DNA of 64,000 nt from Flectonema sp. DT1601 (lineage: Eukaryota > Euglenozoa > Diplonemea > Diplonemida > Diplonemidae). The notes under the pieces are model-generated. The model was not told the origin of the DNA, did not search any database, and saw only the letters and a list, made by a program, of their open reading frames with translations. The stretch is from contig OZ025802.1 in assembly GCA_964019425.1 (NCBI GenBank), positions 1,116,001-1,180,000 of the forward strand. The letters run 5' to 3'. Position 1 is the stretch's first letter, and every line of letters starts with the position of its first letter. Of this stretch, positions 21,457-31,309 are shown one piece after another. Made by a program: the position numbers and the translations under genes.

Positions 21457-21888
21457 ATGTTCTCATGGAAATTACAACAAGTCACGATTCCATTAAAGTT
21501 TACCGCAACTGTTTATCACTTGGTAGCTGTTTTGATGTGTTTAGATGGAATTGAATCAAACTTAAAAGCTTCACTAAGACCGGGGCATAGTCAATCTTCG
21601 TATGATACCATTGAAAGTAGTGGAACTTGGGCACTCTACATGAGTCTGTTGTGTATATTTTTTTGTATAGCTGGTTCATTTGCTGGCTACACTCTAACTC
21701 ATCCCGTCGCTACTTTTTTTCAAATTCCACTTCACGTAACAGCACTCGTTCTGTTATTAGTTGTTCACTACCAGTCTCTACACTACATCAGATTTTGGCA
21801 TATTTTCTTTAGCTGTGCGTTGCCTGCTGCTGTTTTAGAAGTAGTTATATTCTCGCATATAAAAACCAGCAAGAAGATAAGTTGGTAG
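21457..21888 (+). CDS. TMEM107: TMEM107-like ciliary transition-zone protein
   Basis: 143 residues with four predicted membrane spans, the size and topology of TMEM107. Matching blocks are the loop after span 1 (ESNLKASLRP followed by a short acidic YD segment, as in NIQACLP-EYD) and the last span with FSCALPAAVLEVVIF and a basic tail (KTSKKISW), corresponding to FCSALPAVTEMALF and KKKPF. In animals TMEM107 anchors the MKS module in the ciliary transition zone. The same role at the flagellar base is inferred. The ATG follows a TTTTCTTAG acceptor by about 20 nt. The call rests on pattern memory, not on a search; fit in length, topology and motif order makes it likely. Confidence 0.78.
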   Translation: MFSWKLQQVTIPLKFTATVYHLVAVLMCLDGIESNLKASLRPGHSQSSYDTIESSGTWALYMSLLCIFFCIAGSFAGYTLTHPVATFFQIPLHVTALVLLLVVHYQSLHYIRFWHIFFSCALPAAVLEVVIFSHIKTSKKISW

Positions 21889-22425
21889 TAAAAAAAAACA
21901 TTTCTGTAAAACTGTTACGTTCATCTGGTCAGTCTGTCAGTCTATTTTATTGAACCTTTCACAAAGACATTAGAGAATAATAGAATTCCTTGCGTTCAAT
22001 TTAATTTGTAAGTCTGATTTGTGTTCCTTTAGCTAATTTATATTATTCCTCATCAGGGCATCATAGCAATAAATGAGATTTTAGTTAGTAAACAACGCTG
22101 CTTACTAATATAAAACAATGGGATACACAACCATTCATAGTGTGTGTTCGGTTTTCTGATTTCTGACCATTAAACTTCACTCTTCAGGCTCGTACTCACG
22201 GTACTAACCCCTGAAACGAGAAATCAGAGATTATGGATTCCGGGAGGGAGGAGTACATTACTTACTATCAGGCGTGGAGTATGCGGCGGGTTTTCTCTCT
22301 TTTTTTGAATCCCTTAAAGTCTGATTGTTACATGTGTTCCTTTAGCTAATTTATTCCTCATCAGGGCATCATAGCAATAAATGAGATTTTAGTTAGTAAA
22401 CAACGCTGCTTACTAATATAAAACA
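21889..22425. other. intergenic stretch with a direct duplication of the next gene's 5' end
   Basis: No complete gene. 22011-22139 and 22318-22447 are nearly identical direct repeats that carry the acceptor region, 5' UTR and first seven codons of the downstream membrane-protein gene; the upstream copy ends in a stop right after MGYTTIH. Confidence 0.8.
22011..22139 (+). repeat. upstream copy of a 129-bp direct repeat (5' end of next gene)
   Basis: Matches 22318-22447 with only small differences near the 5' end. It includes GTTCCTTTAGCTAATTTA, TCATCAGGGCATCATAG, AACAACGCTGCTTACTAAT and the start ATGGGATACACAACC. The period is 308 bp. Confidence 0.9.
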
Positions 22426-23003
22426 ATGGGATACACAACCATTCATAAGCTACAGTTGTATTGTATATTTATGATCGCTGTAACTGGTATTGAATGTGTT
22501 TTTTTTGTTGTGAAAATGGCGATGGATCCAATCACCATCATACAGCTTACGTTGATTGTCGCGTTGTTTATTATAATCTGTGTGGGTTACAATGCAACCA
22601 TAACGAGGAGTCCAAAGAAATCATTACTTTTTTATNNNNNNNNNNNNNNNNNNNNNNNNNNNNNNNNNNNNNNNNNNNNNNNNNNNNNNNNNNNNNNNNN
22701 NNNNNNNNNNNNNNNNNNNNNNNNNNNNNNNNNNNNNNNNNNNNNNNNNNNNNNNNNNNNNNNNNNNNNNNNNNNNNNNNNNNNNNNNNNNNNNNNNNNN
22801 NNNNNNNNNNNNNNNNNNNNNNNNNNNNNNNNNNNTACGTAGATCCGAGTGTTCTTCATGCGAATACCGATTATCGGGTTCCTCGTCCTGCTGCAGAAAC
22901 AACTATTCCACTTGCTGGGTCTGTAACAGACCAGACAGAATCTGAAACACTTATGAGCACTCTTGTTGCTGATCCTCAAAAAGACGATATTCAAGACTTG
23001 TAG
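22426..23003 (+). CDS. membrane protein of unknown family, interrupted by an assembly gap
   Basis: The N-terminal 70 residues from the ATG at 22426 contain two hydrophobic spans (CIFMIAVTGIECVFFVV and LTLIVALFIIICVGYNA) separated by a short loop. After 200 Ns (22636-22835) a hydrophilic tail in another frame runs to a stop at 23003 (ending DPQKDDIQDL). Because the gap length is nominal, the frame change is not evidence of a break. The size and first two spans resemble the four-span small membrane proteins next to TMEM107, but I cannot name it. The start region is duplicated 308 bp upstream. Confidence 0.6.
22636..22835. other. assembly gap of 200 N
   Basis: Exactly 200 undetermined bases, a conventional placeholder size; the true length is unknown. 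It lies inside a gene. Confidence 0.99.
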
Positions 23004-23613
23004 CTTATCTGTTAATATAATTCTTTGATCCTTTTTGTTGCTGTTCTTTATTCAAGTTTTCTTTTTTTCAATCATCTGCATCGACACTTTTTTGCCGATA
23101 GCCTTTCTGTAGTACATCCAGTTCTTTTCCTTAACTGTTTTCAGAACACAGAAATGGATGTGTTATTTTTTTCATATTTAGACAGAAATATTGCATCATA
23201 CATAATTCGTGTTATTATTTTTAAAAAGGTTTTTTTTTTTTTTTTCAATCACGCAATCTGTCTGCCTTAGTCCCTGTGTGATAAACCGGACGGGGGAAAG
23301 AATAAAAAAGCACAGAGCCACTCGCGTCGATCTGTGCACTTGTGCACGAAATTTAAACTTTTAATTCGTCATAAATGATGTTTGCCAAGGTATAATGTTA
23401 AAAAAAAAAAAAAAAAAAAAAGAATTAAAAAAATATTATGATAAATTATTAAAATAATATGGAGGGGGGGAAAAAATAGAATTGATATTAAACTTAACCA
23501 TACAGTAAAATATTAATATAACACTGTGTTGTTTTGTTTTGTGACACGAAACTAAAGTGGCTTCCCTGGTATTTTTGATAAATAAAAACTACTTCAACAG
23601 CCATGCTCATACT
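23004..23613. other. noncoding gap
   Basis: No gene seen. Homopolymer-rich: T15 near 23230, A22 near 23399, G7-8 near 23464. TTCAACAG (ending 23600) is the likely acceptor for the next gene. An upstream ATG at 23603 opens a 4-codon frame whose TGA overlaps the main start as ATGA. Confidence 0.6.
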
Positions 23614-25365
23614 ATGATAAAAAGACTGACCACAGATGTTCTTATCGCAGGTGGTGGTCCTGTTGGAAGAACACTTGGATGCCTTTTACAAAGAGAAGGT
23701 GTGGACACAATGATAATCGAAAAGATCCCAATTGCGAATCGAAAAAGACATCCGAAAGCCCACGCTTTAACCAGCAGAACAATGGAAATATTCAATTCAA
23801 TGGGGATAAGTGAGGATATCATGAAGCACTGTCCACCGGAATCTGAATGGGGAAAGGTTCAATACACCCACAGTCTACAAGGGAAATACATTGCTGAAAA
23901 GGATCACAGAACTGGATCTGCTTTCGAGACACTGATTCAGAAATCTGAGTGTCGGCCAGCTCATGTTGCTCAACCATATGTTGAGGATGCCTTGCAGAGT
24001 CTTTCAGCAAATTTAAATTTAAAAGAGCATGTCGGAACCTGTGTAACAATCAATGAGAATTACTCTCCAAATACCGTACTAACAACTGTTTCCACACCAA
24101 GTGAAACTTACGAGGTCGAGTCGGAACATGTTGTAGTAGCTGATGGAGCTAATAGTAGTCTGCGTTCAAATCTTGGCATTGCAATGAGTGGTCCAGGAAC
24201 TTTACAAAAGTTTCATTCAATTCATTTCAACTCTTTGAGTCTTGGTAGATATCTGATTGAACAAAATAGAACTGGAATGCTCTACTTTGTGTTTAACAGT
24301 GACATCATTGCTTGTGTCGTTGGGTTAGACATATCAAAGGGAGAATTCGTTATCCAAATCCCAAGTTATGACATTGCTCACAGTGATACAAATGAAGAAC
24401 AAGTTGTGAGGACAGCTATCAATGCTGCCGTGTATGGAACAGATTCAACTGAAAAGAAAGTAATAATCGATGATCTGATTGTACACGCAAGGCAGTCATG
24501 GATTATGTCTGCACAAATAGCGCAAAGTTTTGTATCAAAGTCGGGGAAATGTTTTTTGTGTGGTGATGCAGCTCATCGATTTCCTCCTTCAGGAGGATTA
24601 GGTCTCAACACAGGAATCGGAGATGCTCATAATATCGCTTGGAAACTATCAGCGTATCACAAGAGATACTCAGACAGTGAACTACTACATAGTTATCATA
24701 AAGAACGTCATTACAGTGGTACTGGACTTCTTAGTACTGCAATGACTTGTTTTCAAAGAGGGATGAATGTACCAAAGTCAATGGGTATGACTCAGTCTCA
24801 AGCATCGATACTTGAAACTGTCTGTTCTAACATCCCATACGTTGGAAGCCATCTATTCGACACTGGTATGAAATTAGGCAGAACAGCGACTACTAATAAT
24901 ACTTCAGGAGTTCAGAATATTCTAAATAACTGGAATGATATTCCGTTATTCTTCTCTTTTGATGATTTAGGTGTTTGCTATCCACCTGCTAAACGAACAG
25001 ATGAGATACGTCAGGGATCGTTACATTATACAGAGCAGTTTATGGCGGGTGTCCGCATGCCTTCTATTTCTTATAAAACTACTTCTGGAACATTCGAGAG
25101 ATATTCCATGCCCAGATCCCTAACTTGGGTATTACTGTCAAAAGATCTTAACATCAATATTCGATCTGTGAAAACCCCCTGTACACCCGGTGTATCTGTC
25201 ATCTATGTGGCCTCATCTTCACAGTGGGATGCTATTGACAGTGAAATAAAAAACATACTAGTAAGACCTGATGGGTACATTGCCTGGGTATCAGATAAAA
25301 AAACTTCACCGAGAGAGATTCGAACTGAACTGAGAAATATGTTATTTAGTAGTTCGGGGGGGTGA
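23614..25365 (+). CDS. FAD-binding aromatic-hydroxylase-type monooxygenase
   Basis: 583 residues from the first in-frame ATG (23614); upstream in-frame codons back to 23557 lack an ATG. The N-terminal Rossmann fold has GGGPVGRTLG and a following acidic strand end (MIIEK). The middle has the DG motif (VVADGANSSLR), and the second FAD contact is CLCGDAAHRFPPSGGLGLNTG, which is very well kept. This is the PheA/TfdB/UbiH-like class A flavoprotein family that uses NAD(P)H and O2 to hydroxylate aromatic or polyketide substrates. Length and the C-terminal thioredoxin-like part (about 450-580) fit the phenol-hydroxylase branch. The substrate is unknown. No clear signal peptide is present. Bacterial origin is possible for this family but nothing in base composition shows it. 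Confidence 0.85.
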   Translation: MIKRLTTDVLIAGGGPVGRTLGCLLQREGVDTMIIEKIPIANRKRHPKAHALTSRTMEIFNSMGISEDIMKHCPPESEWGKVQYTHSLQGKYIAEKDHRTGSAFETLIQKSECRPAHVAQPYVEDALQSLSANLNLKEHVGTCVTINENYSPNTVLTTVSTPSETYEVESEHVVVADGANSSLRSNLGIAMSGPGTLQKFHSIHFNSLSLGRYLIEQNRTGMLYFVFNSDIIACVVGLDISKGEFVIQIPSYDIAHSDTNEEQVVRTAINAAVYGTDSTEKKVIIDDLIVHARQSWIMSAQIAQSFVSKSGKCFLCGDAAHRFPPSGGLGLNTGIGDAHNIAWKLSAYHKRYSDSELLHSYHKERHYSGTGLLSTAMTCFQRGMNVPKSMGMTQSQASILETVCSNIPYVGSHLFDTGMKLGRTATTNNTSGVQNILNNWNDIPLFFSFDDLGVCYPPAKRTDEIRQGSLHYTEQFMAGVRMPSISYKTTSGTFERYSMPRSLTWVLLSKDLNINIRSVKTPCTPGVSVIYVASSSQWDAIDSEIKNILVRPDGYIAWVSDKKTSPREIRTELRNMLFSSSGG

Positions 25366-25612
25366 TGACTCTTTACTATAGCTATTCCCACTGATGTGAG
25401 GTACAACCGAATATTTGTACGAGTTTATTTCAGGTAATGCTTTATACTACCTGACTCGTAACCTGCTATGGCTGAACGTTACCTTTTTTATTGACATTTT
25501 TTCATAGTTTCGGCAGGAGGTAATTAATATGAGATACTAAGTTACGCGAAGGAAGTGTATTAAGTTTTTTTTTACAGATTCCTTTTACAAAAAAAAAAAA
25601 AAAAAAAAAAAA

Positions 25613-26848
25613 ATGAAAGCATTCGTTCCTTTGTTTGCTCTAATTAGCAGCGCATCAGGAATGGCACCTCCATTTTCAACTTATGTGTTTCCTGCTGGAG
25701 CAGGTGCTGACATGGTTACTGACCCAATGTTGTCGCAGCTCCCAGTAAACACGAAGGCTGATTTTTTAGACAGGCTTAGCACGTTTAGAAGTGATCGCGG
25801 TGCATGCAGAAACTTAATTTATGACCCGCAGTTGGAGGATGACTTGTTTCTTGAGTACTCTGCTCTATTTGGTACAAATGGTAATCGATGCCCAGATATC
25901 AACAGTGGCAACCCAGCGACCTTAGTTACCACCTTCATCACTGTCTCAGAAACTGGAGTTCGGGACACTGCAGACCGAACTTTTTTTACCATCGATGAAA
26001 TATGGGATCGACTACTACTCGTGCATGCTAATTCTGAAACAATAATGCAGTGGTTCAGTGCAACAAGAGTTGGGTGCGTCTACTGTGAGCAAACACAGTG
26101 GGATGCTGCATTCGTCTCATTCTTTTATTGTACAATTGCCGAACAGAATGGACAAGTTGCCGACAACGTGTTTCCTCAGGGAACTACTTGTCAGGATTGT
26201 GTTGGTGTTACTTGTCCAGATTTAGAATGCAGGGAATCAGGTGTATGTGATCCTACATTAGGATCTTGTACATATGTTGACTCTGCTAATGGTCTTCCAT
26301 GTGGCACTACATCCGATACCGTTTGTTTTAATGGTGTCTGTAAACCAGCAGCAGACTTAACAAAATTTGGTGGCGTTCCTGTTGTTGGTGAGCTTGGTGG
26401 AGGTCGAACAACAATTGACAAATTTATGAGTATTCCTGAGTCCATTATATCCCCAGCTGGTGTCAAGGTTTTTATTCCAAATCAGCCACTCAGTGCTGGA
26501 AGTTCGATTTATATCGCGTGTGCTTCTTCATCAGGTGTTTGCGAACTTTTTATCTCATTCTCTCACTGTCCACCGTGTGAAGTAAACGGGGGCCTACCAA
26601 GTATCCTTACTCTTCTTGGTTGGGACAGTGCTTCATGCTCTCCGAGAACTTCAAAGTACCCAATGGTTACCTTTCATAAAACAGTCACTGTTGCTGACTC
26701 ACCTATCTTACTTCCTGATACAACAAAAATGACTGCTGACATTATTTTATTTAACAACCCTAACCCACTTGTTGATCCTGTTTGGTGCCCCAAATCATTG
26801 GGACCTCACAACCCTCAAGGGATTGACAGGAGGTGTATCTGCCATTGA
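25613..26848 (+). CDS. secreted cysteine-rich protein of unknown function
   Basis: 411 residues with a signal peptide (MKAFVPLFALISSASG). Residues about 190-250 are a Cys-rich linker (TCQDCVGVTC, GLPCGTTSDTVCFNGVC) of the kind seen in disintegrin and EGF-like stalks. Residues about 270-411 look beta-rich with paired cysteines and end in CICH. No catalytic motif is recognised. It is probably a surface or extracellular protein. The ATG is immediately preceded by about 25 adenines that follow a T9ACAG acceptor (ending about 25577), so the mature 5' UTR would be almost entirely poly(A). Confidence 0.72.
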   Translation: MKAFVPLFALISSASGMAPPFSTYVFPAGAGADMVTDPMLSQLPVNTKADFLDRLSTFRSDRGACRNLIYDPQLEDDLFLEYSALFGTNGNRCPDINSGNPATLVTTFITVSETGVRDTADRTFFTIDEIWDRLLLVHANSETIMQWFSATRVGCVYCEQTQWDAAFVSFFYCTIAEQNGQVADNVFPQGTTCQDCVGVTCPDLECRESGVCDPTLGSCTYVDSANGLPCGTTSDTVCFNGVCKPAADLTKFGGVPVVGELGGGRTTIDKFMSIPESIISPAGVKVFIPNQPLSAGSSIYIACASSSGVCELFISFSHCPPCEVNGGLPSILTLLGWDSASCSPRTSKYPMVTFHKTVTVADSPILLPDTTKMTADIILFNNPNPLVDPVWCPKSLGPHNPQGIDRRCICH

Positions 26849-27846
26849 TTCAAAAAGTTGTAGGGGTCGCAGAGTTTTTTGGCAAAGGAGAGTTGTTTTT
26901 TTTTTCAGATGATGTCTCATACAAAAAGAAAAGAGAAAAAAAAAAAAAATTAATAAAAAAAACAAAAAAATAATTTTAAAAAAAAAAAAAAAAAAATACT
27001 GTCACTGCGTTGCTTATGGCAACAGCATTATTTCCCCCGCTTTTCTTTGAGGGAGTTTCGCCCCTCTGTTTTATTTCCCAAAAAAGGGCTGCTTATCTTA
27101 GTGATAATGTATGCTATACAACGCTTCGTCATGTTGGTAGACTAGTAGTGATTTATTGTACTTCACGATGACTGATTGTCCCAACTATCTTTTTTGTCTC
27201 GAAGATCAGTTTGCTACCCCTAGCGGCTGGGGAGGGGCGTCTGCCAAGAAGACTGCGATTGGATTAAAACCTTTTTTTTCTTCTTCTTCTTCCAATCTTT
27301 TTTCATTGTTTTTGGACAGGACAGGCATGAATTCGCCTGTTCCAATTTGTCTACATTTATATCTATGTTCCCAGCGTCGCTTCAACCCTATGAAAGTGTG
27401 TCTGGTGGTACCCTCTGAGAAATCGATTTTAAATCGTTAGGTTTTGCTGATAGCTTTTCGTCCATTCGGGATGAAACAAACAAAAAAAAGAAAAGAAAAA
27501 ATCAAACAAAAGCAAAGCATAACCAAACACATTTATAAAGTAAAAGTATAATCCCTTCTATATTGCTGTGTAAAGTTTACAGTCGGTCGTCTGCTACAAG
27601 GCGAACCGTGTGTAGGGTTGTCACAGTGCCCCTTATCATCCTCCTTTGCGTGACTCACGCAACGGTCTATCCTAATTACACAAACCAATATGCCTACCAG
27701 GTACTACTAATTATTCACACCAGAGAAGGAGAAGGTTTTTTTCGGCACACTGAAAATTTACTTATTTTTATTATTTTTTTTTCTTTGCCGAAAAAAAATG
27801 ATGAAACTTTGGTGGACAATTTGATTCTGCTGCAATGCTCTTTCAA

Positions 27847-27887
<41 letters not shown>

Positions 27888-28764
27888 CAATGAAGGAAGC
27901 AGGCTGAATAGTAACCCTGGAGAGATCAAAAAAGCAATCAAAAATTAGAAATACAGTACTTTCTTGTTGTGTATTGTTTATTTCTATACATTTTTTTTTC
28001 TTCTTTTTTTTTGAAAATATTTTGTGTTGTTTTGTATTGTTATGGAAGAAAAAAAAAAAAAAAAAAAAAAAAAAAACTTATTATCTCAACGACACAAAGC
28101 AACCTGAGAAGCTTCAGTCTGTCGTAACCTATTATTTTTTTTTCTTTTTTTTTTCTTTTTTGTTTTGTTCCTGACAAAAAATGGCACAAATACCTGCCCA
28201 AGATAAATTTCGGATTCGTGAAATTGAGTTAGCAAATATCACCAACCGATTTTTTAAATTATTTATATTCTTTTGTATTAGCAATTATTATTTTTCAGAA
28301 GTTGTCGAGCAGCTTACATAAAAAAAAAAAAGGAATTACCACTAAACCTAACATGGTAATAAAAAAATAGCCTGCATTTGCCTCTCTTTCTAACAGTTTC
28401 CTCCCTATTTATTATTGTTATTTTAAACTACCCAATTTTAAAAAAATTTAAACCAAAAAAAAAAGGTGCCGAAGCGCAAGCTCGGTGATTCTCCACATGT
28501 GAAAGCTATAATGGACCCCTCTTGGAAGGTGCATGGCTGAAGTGGTATATATCTTTAGGTACGATTGTTATTATTTTTTTTTTTTTTGTTGTGTGAATGA
28601 AAAAGAAATTGTTTTATTTTTTCACACAGTTTAACAAAATCTTTTTTTTTTTTGTTTTTTTTTTTTTGATTCTCTCATTCCACCCTAATGATCGAATAAT
28701 GAAGAACTACTTTCCATGTCTTATCCAGCAGCTTTACTTTCTTCCGCAGGTAGTGTGAAGACAA
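26849..28764. other. noncoding stretch of 1.9 kb
   Basis: No convincing protein gene. It holds A/T homopolymers, an (ATA)n microsatellite at 27846-27886, A26 near 28050, and a GC-richer patch at 28464-28560 with a GNRA-type hairpin that reads on the minus strand as a stem followed by T10. 28589-28630 forms a hairpin between TGTGTGAATGAAAAA and TTTTTTCACACA. The acceptor CTTTCTTCCGCAG (ending 28749) serves the next gene. Confidence 0.6.
28464..28560 (-). ncRNA. possible small structured RNA on the minus strand (weak)
   Basis: On the minus strand this stretch ends in the stem-loop CCGAGC-TTGC-GCTTCGG, then CACC and at least ten T, the form of a Pol III terminator. Its base composition differs from the A/T-rich surroundings. 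I could not match it to U6, 5S, 7SL, RNase P or a tRNA. It may equally be a repeat fragment. Confidence 0.2.
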
Positions 28765-30573
28765 ATGGTTACCCCCACAACACCTTGTGGGGTGGTGCAG
28801 TTCGATGAGGACGATGGAATGATGGAAACAATAAAATTAGATGTCGAGAGCTCATCAGCACTACGAGCGAATGGATGGTCTGAATCTAATAATAAAATAA
28901 CGTGGGAAGTTTTCTTTTGGTGGACTTGGGTAATTGGAACCTTAATATGGACTGTAGATCGATTAGCGTGGAACTGCTGGCCGAGAGAATCCTTCGGAGA
29001 AGGTTTCGGAAGTGACAAGAGCCCCCTAACAACAGAGCTCACATCCACAACAATCTACAATGTACTAATACGAGCAACAGGTAGACTCTGTACTTGTACT
29101 TTAAGTGGTCTTCTTGTTACTTCTTTTAGAGAGGTGTTTACTTTTTTGCAACGTTTGCAAGACAAGAGGGTTTTAAATTTCATAAATTTCTATGGTTGGG
29201 CGGAATCGAACTACAGGTCACACGTGATTCTCGGTAAGTTTATTGGTGTTTTAACAATAGTGCATGTTGTTGTTATATTCTTACCGGTTGTTTTATCAGG
29301 TTGGAGTCATGTTATTTATAGACGTGGGCCGACTACGTTACCTCTCAGCGAAACAAAAACGTGTCCTGATTTTGATTATCAACTACACGTTATCTGTTTA
29401 AGTACCGATGATATAATTCGTTTTGTTCTGACGTTGATCGTTTTTTTACTTATATTTCCAATGTCGCAATCGAAATTGATCAGTAATTCTAACTACAACA
29501 CCTCTCGATTTCTTCATCTATTTGGATCGCTTTGGTACTGTATTGACATAACTCGTAAAAAGACACATCCGCACACGTGGATAATTAATATTCCAATTAT
29601 TGTGTTACTTCTGATTGATAGAATCTTTAGTTGGTGGTTATCAAAACAAACTCGCGCAACAATTCTCCAACTTGATCACGATTACCTAATTTTAGAGTTG
29701 AATGACTTTAACGTGGACACCGAAACAGTTGCACCGACTATCAATCTCTCACTTACAGAACTTGGGAAGGCTGACTACTCACACAGACTAACTGTTGTAT
29801 CGCAGTGTTGTAAAAAGAAGAGAAGATGTTACAGTGAAAAGGAACACAAGTTTGATATCGCGGAGTCTTTTAAGGAGCCATTGATGCCTTCTGATGATAC
29901 GAATCCACTATCAGCTTCAACCCCATCTCGCATCCAGAGAAGGAATAGTGTTCTTCAGTGTGTTACTGAAGAGGAAAACCAAGTTTGGAATCCTGCTAAT
30001 CCTTTCATGATTGTGAGGGTATCGAAGAGTGAAACAGATCCTTCTTCGTGTACATTTCTGAATAAACGTTCAGCAACGGCAATACTTGCTTCGGGTAATC
30101 CTGTTAGGAATGTTTGTGTTGGAGTACCTGTATGCTCAGTGTATCACCAACTGTTGTTTATTGAAGGAATGCCTCCAGTTATTCTGATTGCATCTGGGAG
30201 TGGTGCCAGTATGCTACTTGACTTTATGTATTATGTTGTAAAGAATAAAATCTCGTTATTGAATAATGTTAAGATATTCTACACGAGTAGATCCCTTCCT
30301 CTATTTCAATTCGTCACCGACATGCTCTGCGAAGAATCGGTTCACAATCTAGAAGTATCAGCAGCACTGACTGCACCTGGATATGAATACTCACCTTCTC
30401 ACCCAACACGTGACATGCAAATCGGTAGAATGCACGTCTCTGACATGTTATCAGACGCTGATTCTAAAACACAGGTATTCTTTTGTGGATCATATTCTCT
30501 TCAAAAAGAATTAACCACGCTGTGTAATAAGTATTCTTTGAAGTTGAAACACTCCCATGCTTTTGAAGCCTAA
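28765..30573 (+). CDS. ferric reductase / NADPH oxidase-like membrane flavocytochrome
   Basis: 602 residues. About six membrane spans lie in residues 45-310. The histidine-bearing helices include HVILGKFIGVLTIVHVVV and FLHLFGSLWYC, followed by KKTHPHTWIINIP. They correspond to the paired heme-His helices and the loop before the last span of FRE/NOX proteins. The C-terminal half has an NAD-binding-like part: PPVILIASGSGASMLLDF, then FYTSRSLPLFQF and a terminal VFFCGSYSLQKEL. The FAD-binding HPF(S/T) box is not clear, so cofactor binding is uncertain. The family moves electrons from cytosolic NAD(P)H across the membrane to ferric iron or oxygen. The next gene is an iron/manganese transporter of the VIT1 family, which favours a metal-reductase role. 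The protein is divergent; the family call is good, the exact reaction is not. Confidence 0.75.
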   Translation: MVTPTTPCGVVQFDEDDGMMETIKLDVESSSALRANGWSESNNKITWEVFFWWTWVIGTLIWTVDRLAWNCWPRESFGEGFGSDKSPLTTELTSTTIYNVLIRATGRLCTCTLSGLLVTSFREVFTFLQRLQDKRVLNFINFYGWAESNYRSHVILGKFIGVLTIVHVVVIFLPVVLSGWSHVIYRRGPTTLPLSETKTCPDFDYQLHVICLSTDDIIRFVLTLIVFLLIFPMSQSKLISNSNYNTSRFLHLFGSLWYCIDITRKKTHPHTWIINIPIIVLLLIDRIFSWWLSKQTRATILQLDHDYLILELNDFNVDTETVAPTINLSLTELGKADYSHRLTVVSQCCKKKRRCYSEKEHKFDIAESFKEPLMPSDDTNPLSASTPSRIQRRNSVLQCVTEEENQVWNPANPFMIVRVSKSETDPSSCTFLNKRSATAILASGNPVRNVCVGVPVCSVYHQLLFIEGMPPVILIASGSGASMLLDFMYYVVKNKISLLNNVKIFYTSRSLPLFQFVTDMLCEESVHNLEVSAALTAPGYEYSPSHPTRDMQIGRMHVSDMLSDADSKTQVFFCGSYSLQKELTTLCNKYSLKLKHSHAFEA

Positions 30574-31309
30574 GAGATGTTTTTTTTCGTTGTGTTTTTT
30601 ACGGAGTATCGACTCTTCGCTTTTTGAAAAGTCGAGAAAATACTCAATTCTTATTTCCTCCTTTTTCTTATCATTTAGTTGATATGTACGTAGTAGTCAA
30701 GAAGTTATTTTCGGAATTTCTTGGAAACCGTTATTGTCCTGGTGAGTTGGGTATTTATCTGTTGCACACGATCACGGGACTGAAACAGTTTCGTGAATGT
30801 TTCTTTTTATCTCTGTCTCTCTTTTTTCTTAAAATCTTTTTGATATCTTGTCAACACTGCGGGTTTGCGGGTCATCTTTTTTTCTATTCCTCCCCCAGTG
30901 CAGTATAGACAGTTCGTTTTGGGCTGTTTTATTTTTATTATCAAAATCTAGACACGACAAAAAAAAAAAAAGGTTTCCTTTTTTTAATAATTTTTATTTT
31001 GTTTATTTTTAAATCGAGTGAACCGAATAAATAGAATCACGTAAGTGGTAAACTACTTCTATTCGGCATCGAATACTCTCAACGAACTTTAAAGAATTTC
31101 TTACTAAGAACTGAGAACATGTAGTGAATCGCTCTTTCAACTTCACTTAGTTGCCGATCCATACTACGTCTCTCTTAGTGAGATCATTGTCGGCGTGTGG
31201 ATATTTATTTTAAAAGATTGCGTGATTTAGGTTTTTATTTATTATTTTTTTTTTAAAAAAAAACAGTTTTCTTATTAACAAAAAACAAACAAACAACACC
31301 CCTCCGAAA
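30574..31309. other. noncoding gap between ferric-reductase-like and iron-transporter genes
   Basis: No gene seen. Two hairpins stand out: CCGAATA (31024-31030) with TATTCGG (31060-31067), and GCCGA (31153) with TCGGC (31195), the latter enclosing TCTC-GAGA. A T12-A9-CAG tract (ending about 31266) is the probable acceptor for the transporter. Confidence 0.55.

Noticed and set aside
27156-27907. Two plus-strand frames of 94 and 114 residues
   Set aside because: Composition follows T-tracts and an (ATA)n microsatellite; no domain or convincing acceptor.
31153-31195. Iron-responsive element upstream of the transporter
   Set aside because: The hairpin has TTAGTGA near its tip but lacks the CAGUGN loop and the bulged C at the right distance.
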